NCBI GenBank assembly: GCA_038363925.1
Contig: JAQQWL010000010.1
Location: 930,001 to 994,000 of the forward strand
From: Apiospora phragmitis
Lineage: Eukaryota > Ascomycota > Sordariomycetes > Amphisphaeriales > Apiosporaceae
Direction of reading: 5' to 3'
DNA length: 64,000 bases
A model generated the notes under the pieces. That model did no database searches, had not been told where the DNA came from, and was given only the letters and a program-made list of their open reading frames with translations. A program made the position numbers and the translations under genes. This document shows, piece by piece, positions 35,381 through 46,070 of the stretch (its first letter is position 1; each line of letters begins with the position of its first letter).

Positions 35381-37041
35381 ATGAGTGCCCAAGACAACAA
35401 ACCCCCGCACGCCGGAGGCAACCCGAACTACTACGCCGAGACCTCCCATGTGGCGGGCGCCTCTCCCGCCGAACTCGTCGGCGAATCTTCCTCATCACGT
35501 CCTCCTTCTCTACCTTACCAGATAAACCTCAATGACCAGCCCTGGGAGAAGACGGCCAGCCCTACTACCCGCCGCCGCCGTCCGGTCCCCCGCCGGCAAA
35601 CGCGCAACAGCAATACTACCCGCCCCCTCCGCCAGGGCCGCCGCCGAACCAAGATGCACACCCGCACCCTCTGCAGTCGCACCCCTACACATCCGCGCCC
35701 CCTCCGAGCTACGAAGAGACCGCCCCGCCCGGCTCGTCGGTGACATTCGACGACGAGAAGCGACCAGTACTGCCGCCGCGACCGTCGTCACAGCAAGGGC
35801 AACAGGGACAGGGACAAGGACAAGCACCGTACTTCGAACCTCCTCCCACCCAAGCGAACGATGCTGGGCAAGGTGGCCTAGCGCAAGCTCCCTACTTTGC
35901 GCCTCCGCCAGGCCAGGCGTCAAGCGAGGGGCCCGCAGCAGCAGCAGCAGCCCAGCAACAACCTTACACACCTAGTAGCGCAGCAGCGATCGGCGTCGCC
36001 TCCAGCAGCAACGAAAAGCCGGACCAACAACAGCAGCAACATCAGTCGCAGCAGGGATCCAAGAAGAAGACCTTTGGCGAGCGCCTGTACCAGTGGGGCG
36101 TCGCGACGGGCGTGCCCGTCAACAAGATCACGAATAAGCTGGGTTCCGAGGCCTTCTGGCCGACCACGATGGACAAGGAGTGCGACAAGGCCGCTCGCAT
36201 CCTTAAGTCCTTCTGCAAGGACGGCTTCTACACGAACCCCTCGGGCCAACAAGCACCGTCGCCGGGCCACCCGACCACACCAGGACCCAAGGGCGATAGC
36301 AAGACGCTGGTAAAGATCCCGGCCGAGGCCATCCAGCGCGCGCAGGGCCTGGCCATCTTCACAACGTTCCGCACAGGCCTGCACTTCAGCGGCGCGGGCG
36401 GCTCAGGCATCGTCGTGTCGCGGCTGCCGGACGGCTCGTGGTCGCCGCCCTCGGGCTTCCTCGTGCACACGCTCGGCGCGGGCTTCATGATCGGCCTCGA
36501 CATTTACGATAGCGTCTGCGTGCTCAACACGGCCGAGGCCGTGCGCGCCTTCGCGCGCCCGCGCCTGAGCCTCGGCGGCGAGATCGCCGTCGTCGCGGGC
36601 CCCGTGGGCGCGGGAAAGGCGCTCGAGGGCGCCCTCGGCGCGGGCAAGCCCGTCTGGTCCTACATGAAGTCGCGCGGCTTCTACGCGGGCGTCCAGGCCG
36701 ACGGGACCGTCATCATCCAGCGGCCCGACGCGAACGCGGCCTTTTACGGCGAGAAGAAGATCACGCCCGAGCGCATCCTGAAGGGCGATGTCAAACCTAC
36801 CGCTCCCGCATCGGGCTCGGTCACACCGAAGGAGGGCGATGTTGTCATGTGGCCCGCGGGCGCGCGCCAGCTGATGGAGGTTCTGAAGAGCGCCGAGGGG
36901 AAGAAGGCGGACGAGAAGCTGATGGACGGTCTGGGTACGGGGCCGACGCCGGGGGACCTCGCGACGGCTGAGGGTGTGCACCCGGAGGGCCAGCAACATC
37001 AACAGGCGGGCGCGGGGCTAGGTGATGTCAAGTATGGCTGA
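35381..37041 (+). CDS. SYLF (Ysc84-type) lipid-binding protein with proline/glutamine-rich N-terminus
   Basis: Starts at ATG 35381 (MSAQDNKPPHAGG). A disordered, Pro/Gln-rich region of about 220 residues (GQPYYPPPPSGPPP, APPPSYEE, polyQ) leads into the SYLF domain. The domain is seen as KECDKAARILKSFC, IPAEAIQRAQGLAIFTTFRTG, GAGGSGIVVSRL, LGAGFMIGLDIYDSV, LGGEIAVVAGPVGAG and YMKSRGFYAGVQADG. SYLF proteins bind phosphoinositides and actin-associated membranes at endocytic sites. The frame changes near 35500-35545. Either a 41-nt GT-AG intron (35499-35539, poor donor GTCCTC) or a one-base loss near CCCTGGG (35540-35546) explains it; both keep the whole protein open (539 or 553 aa). I favour the one-base change because 41 nt is short and other genes here show the same problem. 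Confidence 0.85.
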
Positions 37042-37395
37042 GACAAGGCATACGGATGGCGGTGACGTGGCGTTGAGAAAACGCGACAGAGTTTCCTTAC
37101 CCCTCATCCCTCCCCTTCATTTCGAGGCAAAGCGTTAGGTTTGTGACTTGTTTCAGCACTGCTCCTTAATAGATGATGAGATGAACGGTAAATTATGTAG
37201 TATCATTACTCAATTACACATCATTCCTAATAAACACGGGCTCGTAAATGCTGCTTCCTCCATGTGCCACAACACGCGCATGCATTCTCTCTGGTATCGA
37301 ACAAACAAAAAGTCAGACCAAAATGTAGACTACATCCTCGCCATCATCATCCCGGCATGTATTCTTTCATATAATCATTCAACTAATCAATCAAA

Positions 37396-38668
37396 TCAAT
37401 CGGCCCCGCCCTTATTAGTCTTGAGGTATTGCAAGTTGACAGGCGTAATGGGCGCGCCGCCGCCCAGGACGGCCATGACGTTGCGCATGGCCAGCTCCTC
37501 GAACCCGACGTGCGTCTCGACGGTGCCGCCGGCGTTGTGGCACGTCAGCATAACCCGGTCGTCGGCGAGGGCGGCGAGCCGCGGGTTCACGCGCGGCTCC
37601 GCGGCGTGCACGTCAAGCGCCGCGGCCACGAGCTGCCCGGCCTCGAGCGCATCCGCCAGCGCCTCCTCGTCTACGAGCGAGCCGCGCGCCACGTTGACCA
37701 GCCGTCCTTTCCCGGCGGGGAACCAGCCCAGGCTCTCGTGGTTGATCAATTGGCCCGCGCCCGACGGCGCGCACAGCACCACGCAGTCGCTCGCCCGGAT
37801 TAGTGTCTCGAGCGAGCCGCAGAAGCGCACGCCGAGCTTGGCCTCGAGCGCGGCCGGCTTGCGCTCGATGTCGTAGTACAGGACCGTCATGCCGAACGCG
37901 AGGGTGCACTTGCGGGCCAGCTGCTGCCCGATGTTGCCGAGGCCGACGAGCCCCAGCGTCTGGCTGCGCAGGTTGCGGCTGCGCTGCGTGGCGTCGTCGT
38001 GGCACCTTTCGAAGCTTTTCTCCGCTCGGCTCGAGGCCAGGCTGTACGGCAGCGCGCGGAACGTGCCGATCACGAGCGCGACGGCGAAGTCGGCTACGGC
38101 CTCGGCCGCCGCGAGGCCGCCGTTGCAGTACACGATGCCGCGCGCGCCGAGCAGCTCGACGTCGGCCCAGTCGAAGCCGGCGCCGGCGCTCGCGAAGACG
38201 CGCACGCTTTGGGGAAGGAGCGACACGAGCTCGCGGTCCCACCGGCCCATCTCGCCGCCCGTGCCCCAGAAGGGCCGCAGCACGGCGTCGAAGTCGCCCC
38301 AGCGGCGCTCGCGCAGGGCGCGCAGAAACTCGGGCCGGGACCGCTCGGCGGTGGGCGGGCGGATCACGGTGTAGGCGGACGAGAGGGCGGCGTAGGTTGC
38401 GGGGTTGTACTGGATGGGGTCGCCGATGTGGAGGACTACGGGTTTTTTTGTTGCAGAGGCGGCGGCGGTGCTATCGACTGACGAAGAGCCAGAGTGTTGT
38501 TGATGGGGATGATGGATAGTAGGAACAGGAGCTGAGGATCCGACAAAGGGGGGGATGGGAGGAAGCGGGCCCGGCAGCGGTGGCGCGGATTGTGCGGGGG
38601 ATGCGGAGCGCGGCGTCGCTGAGATGGGCGTCGAGGGGGGGCATGGGCGTGTTTGCTGGTTCCGCCAT
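37396..38668 (-). CDS. D-2-hydroxyacid dehydrogenase
   Basis: NAD(P)-dependent reductase of 2-oxoacids (glyoxylate/hydroxypyruvate reductase-like). The nucleotide-binding motif is GLVGLGNIGQ near residue 245, followed about 20 residues on by an acidic residue (YYDIERK). Catalytic residues are Arg in VNVARGSLVDEEAL, Glu in HAAEPRVNP and His in TCHNAGG. The nearest ATG in context is 38668 (MAEPANTPM), but it is in frame with the enzyme only if one base is removed from a run of seven G (38635-38641, plus strand); that gives 423 aa. Without the change the frame runs upstream of 38668 with no ATG. An 80-residue proline/serine-rich N-terminal extension precedes the domain (KPVVLHIGDPIQ), unusual for a family of about 330-350 residues. 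The 3' end faces the SYLF gene. Confidence 0.85.
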
Positions 38669-39901
38669 GGTTGCTTGATGCTTGGGCCTGACACAAATAA
38701 CTATGACACGATTTTGGGTCACAGGTAGACGAGTGAGTAAACCCCTGGAGGATGGTGATTTGGGCCACTTCTTTTTCTGCGGGGGACAGAATCCGGGGGT
38801 TAAGTAAGATGGATTGACTGATCACTCCACCTGACGATGCGGCAATCTGATCTCTCTCTCACCGCTAGTGCCGATCTTTGGAGTAAAGCCGTATAGGAGA
38901 GCCCTACACCATAAGAGAACCTCAGCCCAATGATCCAGCCGAATTCCGCTCCTCCAAGGCGTAGACAGCACGAATGATAATAGAGATGGAGGAAAGTTAA
39001 GCAAATGGTATCATCAACATACGAAGGGGAGGTTGAGGAACTGGAGCTGCTGCAGTGGCTTGCACTATGCAGTACAAGGTAAGAAGAGAGAACTTTTCTG
39101 TGCCGTCCCATGTCAGCAGCCCAAGCAGCTCCGGCATACCCCTTTGGGGTAGATAGTGCGGGCGCTGTATGGGCGCTGTATGGGCGCTGGACGTCAATTG
39201 ACTCCGATGATCGCCGAGAGGGAAGTGCCGCAACGGGAGCTTGGGGTGGGGGTTGGAGTGGGGGACAGACAGATGCAGCGGCGATAGGTAGGCGGCCATC
39301 TGCATATATGATCTGACTTATTCAACTTAATACTGTAACAAGCTCAATCTAGAATCATATCTCACGAGAAGCCTGTCGAGGGAGGTGCATTGCCACCAAA
39401 GCCTTTTGCTTGTACAGGTCATCCAAGCCGACGTCGCCTATCGAGGGAAGCACCAGCACCAACTCAGCCGCTTGGCCACCCTTGACAGAAGATTGCTACC
39501 ATTTAGCTGCTTGGACCTACCCTCAACTTCTCTCGGAATTGTTGGGCTGTGCTCTACTTCCCTTATTGAAATCACCCATCACAAGCCAGTCAGTCAGTGA
39601 GCTGGTATGCTTCTGCTGCTGCCCATTGTACTTATAGTAATATGTGATTGCGTTAAGCTCTTTCACAACGGAAAATCCCACGAGCATAAGGGCGACTACA
39701 TTTTAGTGTACTCATAAGAAACATTCACCGAACGAATCACGGTCACGCATGGAGGATGTGCAGCCGTAGGAAGATGAAGGCTCGGTCGGGGTGTATCAAA
39801 CCCCATCAAAAATTGCAAGTCGTATTCATGAGTACATGCGTGAGCTATGGAATCTGAGGCCGTGTCTGGGCTAAACCGCGTCGTTTTATTCCCACATGGT
39901 A
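38669..39901. other. Intergenic region with dispersed-repeat copy 1
   Basis: Lies between the dehydrogenase start and the PAL stop. It contains a short tandem repeat (TGGGCGCTGTA, about 39160-39190, three copies) and copy 1 of the 110-bp dispersed repeat at 39723-39830. No gene recognised. Confidence 0.5.
39723..39830 (+). repeat. Dispersed direct repeat, copy 1
   Basis: About 110 bp, starting ATTCACCGAACGAATCACGG and ending TTGCAAGTCGTATTCATGA, matching 52038-52148 in the same orientation with about 85% identity by eye. Differences are mainly transitions. It sits just beyond the 3' end of PAL. On the minus strand both copies can be read as EYDLQFL[MT]GFD, so it may be the end of an old coding sequence or mobile element. 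Confidence 0.75.
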
Positions 39902-42180
39902 TCAATCCCCCTCCTCCGTATCGTTCAGGATGCAGTCATCCAGACGACCATCCCTGACGGCCTCGTAGATGATGGACAACCAGGTGCCGATGATCTTCTT
40001 GGGTCGCCTGTCCATTTCGGTGTCCGAGGGTCCGGGCTGCTCCTCGATGCCGCGGTGGAAGGGCACCCCGAGCGTATCGCGCACGAACTGGTAGCCGCGC
40101 CGCGTGCCATCTCCGAGGTACTGCGCCGAGCCAGGGGCCCGGAAGAAGGCCTCCCGGTGTTGGATGTAGCCCCGGTAGACGGTCTGGCCGATGGCTTCCC
40201 TCAGGTCTCGCAGCGTGCTCAGATTCATGGTCGTGGGAGCCGCCGATCCGTCCCCCTTCGTCGTCGTCGTCGCCGTCGTCGTAGTCGCGCCGTAGTAGTC
40301 GGCGAGCACCGGGACCGTCGCCGTCGCCGCCTCGGCTGCGCGCTCGGCGGCGTCGAGGCACGCCGTCTCGTACCAGCGATCGCAGACGGCCTTCCAGACG
40401 GCCAAGAACAGCGACGAAAACGATGAAGAAGACGACGATGACGTGCTGTCGGTGGTCCACGCGTGGCGGTGGTAGCGGCTGAGCGTCTCGGCGAGCGCGG
40501 GCCGGAGGGTCTCGAGGAAGGTGATGTGCAGGACGCGGAGATCGATGGCCTGGCACGTGACGTACAGGGCGGCGGCGGCCATGAGCGAGACCATCTCGAC
40601 GGCTTGCATGGTGTAGCGCGAGGTCAACAGGGCGAGCGAGTTAATGGACTGGTTGTGCATCTCAGCCGACTGCACGTGCGACGACACGGGGTTAGCGAGG
40701 AAGGCCAGCTCCGACTGGTAGGCCGCCATGTTGGCGTCGACGCCCTTGAGGCAGAAGGACAGGCTCGGGTCGTCGGCCGCCAAGTTGGGCGGCAGCCCGT
40801 TGTTCAGCGTGTTGTTGATCAGCTCCGTCGTCTGGCTAAAGATCAGCTTGCCCAGCATCTGCAGGCAGAACCGCGTCTTCTCGGCCGCCGCCGTGACGGA
40901 CGCCGCCTGGAAGTTGGCCCCGCAGTGCACATCGTCCTGCGCCACGTTGACCACGGGGTTGTCCGACGTCGAGTTCAGCTCCGTCTCGACCTGGCGTAGG
41001 GCGAGCTGCAGGTCCTCTAGCACCGGGGCGAGCCACTGCGGCGAGCTGCGCAGCGCATAACGCTCCTGCGCGATGCCGACGAGGAATCGGTCCTTCGCCC
41101 GTGCCCCGAGGCCCGTGGTCAGCTGCGACCCCTTCAAGAAGCCGCGGATGTTGTGGGCCGCCTCGATCTGTCCGCCATGGGGCCGGACGTCGGCGATGAA
41201 TGGATGAGCCCACTCGACGTTGGCAGCCAACCCTTCGGCCGTCATGGCCGCGAGAAGCTGGCCGATTACACATAAGTTGTTGGCGTCATATATGGCGAGG
41301 CTCGCGACGGCGGCCGACGGCGCCGTGCCGTTGATCAGCGAGAGGCCCTCCTTGGGGGCCCAGGGTCACGGGGGTGATGCCCAGTTTTTGGAGCGCCTTA
41401 TCTGCACCCATGATCTGCCGACCGGCGCCCTGCCCGATCTGCACCTTGATGTCGGGGTTGCCCATGACGCTCCCCGCGATGTAGGAGAGAGGCATGAGAT
41501 CCCCCGAGGCCGAGATGGAACCCCGCAGGGGGAACAAGCGGAGTACAGTCGGAGCCGACGAGCTGCATAATGGCTTCAGCCACCAGAGGCCTCATGGCAG
41601 AATGGCCCCTGATATTTGTGTTGGCACGCACCATCATGGACCCCCTAACCCAGGCCCTAGGAAGTGTGTGGTGCCGCAGCTCATCATGGTCACCTGTGAT
41701 ATCACTGCTGACGATGATGGCAGATTGGGTATGCTGCATCAGGGCAACCTGTAGACCATGGAGATCGGTGGTGCGGACGTCAGCCGACCCTCCAAATCCC
41801 GTGTTGACTCCTGGGGTCAAGTCAATAGCTGCTTCAAAATGTGTTGGAAGCGGGAATTGGTCGAACCATAGAGATACGAACCATCAGACAGGTACTTGTT
41901 CAGTGTCGCGATACTGTCGTTCATGGCACCTCCGAGCTCAGGGCTCTTGTCAATGGCCGGTTTGCAGCCAAACCTACACGCAGGTTAGCTCTCTGGCTCA
42001 GTAATCGGTATAGAGCAGCAAGGTCAGTCACCTGGAGACTGCTACAACTCCCGCAATATCAAGAGTCTGGCCGTTGATGACGATTTCTTGCAGTTTTCTG
42101 TACCGGTCCATGCGCGCCCAAATGGCCTTGGTCCGCTCCATGTGGGGATGCGGACGGTGATGACTATCCATCGGGTCCAT
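39902..42180 (-). CDS. Phenylalanine/tyrosine ammonia-lyase (MIO-type aromatic amino acid lyase)
   Basis: Exons 42180-42032, 41973-41882 and 41810-39902; introns of 58 and 71 nt with GTGACT...TAG and GTTCGT...CAG. After two one-base corrections it encodes 715 aa, the usual length. It would convert phenylalanine (or tyrosine) to cinnamate (or coumarate) plus ammonia. Visible are GVNTGFGGSADVRT, RANTNIRGHSA, the MIO cofactor triad Ala-Ser-Gly in RGSISASGDLMPLSYIAG (near 41505), INGTAPSAAVASLA, RPHGGQIEAA, the DNP motif and QSAEMHNQSINSLAL. Both frame breaks are in runs of five G on the plus strand (41528-41532 and 41354-41358), each one base too long. It is divergent from the monooxygenase at 43031 across an 850-bp shared upstream region. 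Histidine ammonia-lyase is less likely given the fungal PAL-type length. Confidence 0.9.
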
Positions 42181-43030
42181 GATCAACGTCACCAATAGTG
42201 ACTGTTAGAGTTACTCAGATATAGCGAGCTTGAGTGGCAGGTAACGATAATTTCTAGTCCAATGATTAAACACCGTGGAAACCCCTACTTATGCAAGTAG
42301 TCAACCCAGAAGATTCGCACTCCTTCCAAACGACCCCAAGGCCGACAGACCGATGAGTAATCACCCCTCGCAACACGGTACGGAACTGTACAACGACACA
42401 AGAGGTGCCCCTCGGGTTGTCAAGAGCCAGCCATACGGATATCACTGCTAGAATCCGCAGATGGATCGATGGGAGGATTAGGAGCACGTGTCATACCCCT
42501 CGGGAGGCTGGACAAACATTAATGAAACAAACAAAGCCCTGCAATGTCGGTACCTATCCGCTGTTACCCGTGAATATCGACGGATCGCCACCGCCGCTGC
42601 TGCCGTCCGAACGACGAACACGAGGAAAGAGCGGGCAGGGGACAACGGTATTCTCTCCAACAGACGCAAGCAACCTGATCTGCTGGCAGCCAGTGGTCAG
42701 TTGCATTATAGGGGTCCCGCATTATTATGCAGAACGGCTTGCCCTGTAGCACAATTGGACACAGTTTTCGATAACTGGATACACCAATGCCCTCAACAAA
42801 ACATAGTCTTGGCCGTCACTCAAGTCGTACACGTGGGAGAATAGAGTTAGCTTCGCAAAAGGAAACTCGGCGGAGCCACAAGCCCTGCAGGCTATGAGCG
42901 GGGTGGTGCATTCGCCGGGCCAGATAGCGACCTCTCGTCGCGGCTTGGAGAAGTGACGGCTTGAAGGTTCCCCTCCTCAGAACTCCTCTCCCACATCTGG
43001 ACCAGGAGATTGCCTCTCAACGCAAACAAT
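42181..43030. promoter_or_regulatory. Shared divergent upstream region of PAL and FAD monooxygenase
   Basis: 850 bp between two divergent start codons. No open frame here has a recognisable domain. Co-regulation of the two genes from this region is plausible from the arrangement but not shown by any specific site I could identify. Confidence 0.45.
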
Positions 43031-45103
43031 ATGGGACCCCAAACTTCGTATATTGACCTACTCATCATAGGCGCCGGGCCGGCGGGCCTTGCAGCCGCCT
43101 ACTGGGCCTCGGAATATGGCCTCGATGCTCGGGTTATCGATGACAAGCCAGACCGCGTCACCAAGGGCCACGCCGACGGAATCACATGCAGGACCATGGA
43201 GATGTTCGACAGCTTCGGCATCGCCGGTCATGTTTACGATGAAGCTGCTCTGGACTATCAAATCCGCTACTGGGTGAGTAGTACGTCCCGACACCAAGTG
43301 ACCTCCGCTGGCTGGTGACGCTGCTGATCGAACGGAATTTCCCCCATAGAGATTCAATGCCGAGGGGCGGCTTGACCGTGCCCAGTCCATCAACTCCCAG
43401 GCCGCTGAGATTAGCAGGTTCCAGCAATGTCTTCTAAGTCAGGGCCGCATCGAAGAGCTACTGGAGGATCGAATCTCCCGAAGGGGCCGCCTAAGGGTAG
43501 AGCGTGATGTTGAGACGCTGAGGCTCACCTTGCACAAACGGGATGATCCCAGCGCAGAGACTCATCCTGTTCAAGTGACCGTACGGCAAAGAGGAGGCTG
43601 CATGGGTGACGATAATGTCGAGACCGTCCGAGCCAAGTACGTCATCGGTGCCGACGGCGCGCACAGCTGGACCCGTCGCCAGCTGGGCCTCACCATGAGA
43701 GGCGAGCAGGCTCCTCACGTCTGGGGTGTCATTGATCTCGTCGCAATCACAGACTTCCCTGATATCCGCCAGACCTGCGTCATTTGTTCCGAGCAGGGCA
43801 ACATCCACGTCGTGCCACGTGAGCGCGGCATGGTGCGTCTTTACGTCCAGCTCGACGGGGTCAGCCTCAGCGCCGGGCTGCGGTCCGAAGCCACGCTCGA
43901 GATAATCCTCTCCACGGCCAGGAAGGCCCTGCACCCCTTTTCGCTGGAATGCGCCCGTCTGGACTGGTGGTCGGTCTACCAGGTAGGCCAGCGCATCGCA
44001 GACCGGTTCAGCGCAGGGGGCTGCGTCTTCCTCGTCGGCGACGCCATCCACACCCACTCGCCCAAAGTTGGACAGGTAACGACTTGCAATTCCCGTGTTC
44101 TGCAGGCGTCGCCACTCTATCTAACGTGGTTTTTGCAGGGAATGAACGTTTCGATGCAGGATTCCTACAATCTGGGCTGGAAAGTAAGTGGAGTGCTCAA
44201 AGGACAGCTGCAGTCACATGTGCTCGAGACGTATGAAACGGAGCGACGCCCAGTGGCCGAGAGCCTCATTTCCGTCGACCAGGAGACGGTGGCCTTCTAT
44301 GCCGCTCGCGGTGATAATATCGCAACCCGAGATCTCCAGTGTTTCCGCGAACGTCATTACGCATTTCTCAGCGGTGTGGCCATACAATGGTAAATTTTCT
44401 CCCGTGTCATCATGCCTTCAATGCTCTTCATACTGACTTGTGCTTATAGTAAGTGAATTCAGTGTTCCACTTCTCCCGAGGAGATCCTCTCCCGGAGGGA
44501 TGCCCGTTCAATATCCAGTTGAGGAGGTAGTGCTGACGTCAGGCAGACGAAGGGAACGCCCTAATCTATGCGCCTTCAGCGATTGAGCTCGCAACGGGGA
44601 TCCAGCTGGGCCGACGAATGCCCTCCTACCGTGTCATCAACTACGCCGACGCCAGGCCAACTGAGCTCGCCAGCAAATTGGCTTCGGACGGGAGATGGGG
44701 CGTGATACTGTTCGCGGGCGACCTGAGGAAGGCCACCCAGTTGAGGCGGCTGGAAGAGACGTGCGCGGCGCTCCTCAGATCACGTTTGCTACTCACTCAA
44801 GGCAGCAGCAAGCTAGTCACCATCACGGCCAGTTCGAGAGACAGCCTGCCGCTGATGGGTCTACCTCCCCTGCTGTACCGCGGAGAGAATGGGCAGGACA
44901 GGAAGTATGACGTGGTCTTCAGTGATGAGCCAGACGTATATGGTGCTTTCACCGATATGTATGCCAAGTGTGGAGTAGATGGCGAAAAGGGATGTTTAGT
45001 CGTGTGTCGACCGGATCAGCACGTCGGTTTCATTGGATCATTGGAAGATGTGCCGAGTTTGGATGCTTTCTGCACAGGCATCTTTCGAGACAGCTACATG
45101 TAG
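43031..45103 (+). CDS. FAD-dependent phenol hydroxylase-type monooxygenase
   Basis: Exons 43031-43273, 43350-44075, 44139-44388 and 44547-45103, 591 aa. It hydroxylates phenolic compounds with NAD(P)H and oxygen. FAD-binding motifs: GAGPAG at residues 14-19, VIGADGAHSWTRR near residue 180, and [29 protein letters not shown] across the second intron. The last 160 residues (ADARPTELA, WGVILFAGDL, VVFSDEPDVYGAF, CLVVCRPDQHVGFIG) match the thioredoxin-like C-terminal domain of phenol 2-monooxygenases. An upstream in-frame TTG at 43010 is not needed; 43031 is the first ATG and puts the Rossmann motif at the usual place. The third intervening sequence (44389-44546) cannot be removed as one intron without making a stop and looks like a twin intron (see findings). 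Tandem with the transporter, divergent from PAL. Confidence 0.88.
44389..44546 (+). other. Predicted stwintron (spliceosomal twin intron)
   Basis: The internal intron 44390-44449 (GTAAATTTTC...CTGAC...TTATAG, 60 nt) interrupts the donor of the external intron between its first base (G, 44389) and TAAGTG (44450). Removing it creates GTAAGTG. The external intron then ends with branch CTGAC and AG at 44545-44546, giving CAA T|AC GAA, that is IQYEGNAL, in frame. A single intron from 44390 to 44546 gives CAATGA, a stop, and an acceptor at 44542 gives the wrong frame. Confidence 0.7.
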
Positions 45104-46070
45104 CGTCGCTTTAAGCCTCACTGGCAATGCCAGTAATATATCTTAGCGAGTGCTACGGCTACGTTAATAGCCAATGCCAGCCGCCCCCATCGACTTCCCA
45201 TATCCCCTCGTTCTACCAATACCGTCGACGCCAGCACCGTCGCCCAGGACGGGACCCTTTGTCAACGGCAAACACACTCGCCGTCGGGCTAGCATCCCCT
45301 TCAATGCCGGCTTCTTTTCCCCGTTATCACCTACGGTCCTCCCGCGTCAACAGTTACACCACCCCCCTCTCCCGATACGGCTACGGCCGATAGGCTCGTA
45401 TTTCCGCTCGGCATGTAGGAATTTAAGTCACAAGAACGGTTTTGTTTTCCTTCTTTTTTTTCTTTTCATACGGCCTCTCTACTTTTACTGCAGATTTGCG
45501 GCGGCAATGCCGAGGTCGGTGCAGGTGCCCAGGTCTAGTAGCTACTTCCCTTGCGTACTCAGTTGGACCCTTGCGTGATTGCATCTTACATTGTGTGTGC
45601 AAGGGCCCGAGATGTCTGATGTCGAGGTATGTGTGGTACGTTCCTTCCATGACGTCGCAGCTGCCCACTCTGCCCGTTATCGGCAAGGGAGGTTCTAGGA
45701 AGCCGACTAGCGGTCCATCCTGGAATGGTTTAATGTTGTGTCATATCGCGTAAAGCTGGCAGTACAGGTATACAGGTATGACCTGAGATGATGAGGTACT
45801 TTTAATGTAATTTGTGTGCGCGCTGTTGTCCACCAATGGACGACGTGGGTGAGCCGCTCATCTCGCCACCACCAATCAACAGTCCCGATCGGTATAATAT
45901 GAACAGCATCTGACGCATCTCTTCAGTTCGGCGTTGCCGATAGTTGTTAAACTGTATATAAAGCGCATACAACCCGGTTTTTCCTCTTCTTTGGGGCATA
46001 ATTTCAAGTACAAGTCCGTGGATTGGTTCTTTTTTTGTCTTATCCAGTATCACCATCCAACCTTCGCATC
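45104..46070. other. Intergenic region upstream of MFS transporter
   Basis: No convincing gene. A T-rich run (45447-45470) and TATATAA-like sequence (about 45953-45960) precede the transporter, consistent with a promoter. Confidence 0.45.

Noticed and set aside
43010..43030. Upstream extension of the monooxygenase start
   Set aside because: The codon at 43010 is TTG; the first ATG is 43031, which gives the normal distance to the FAD-binding motif.
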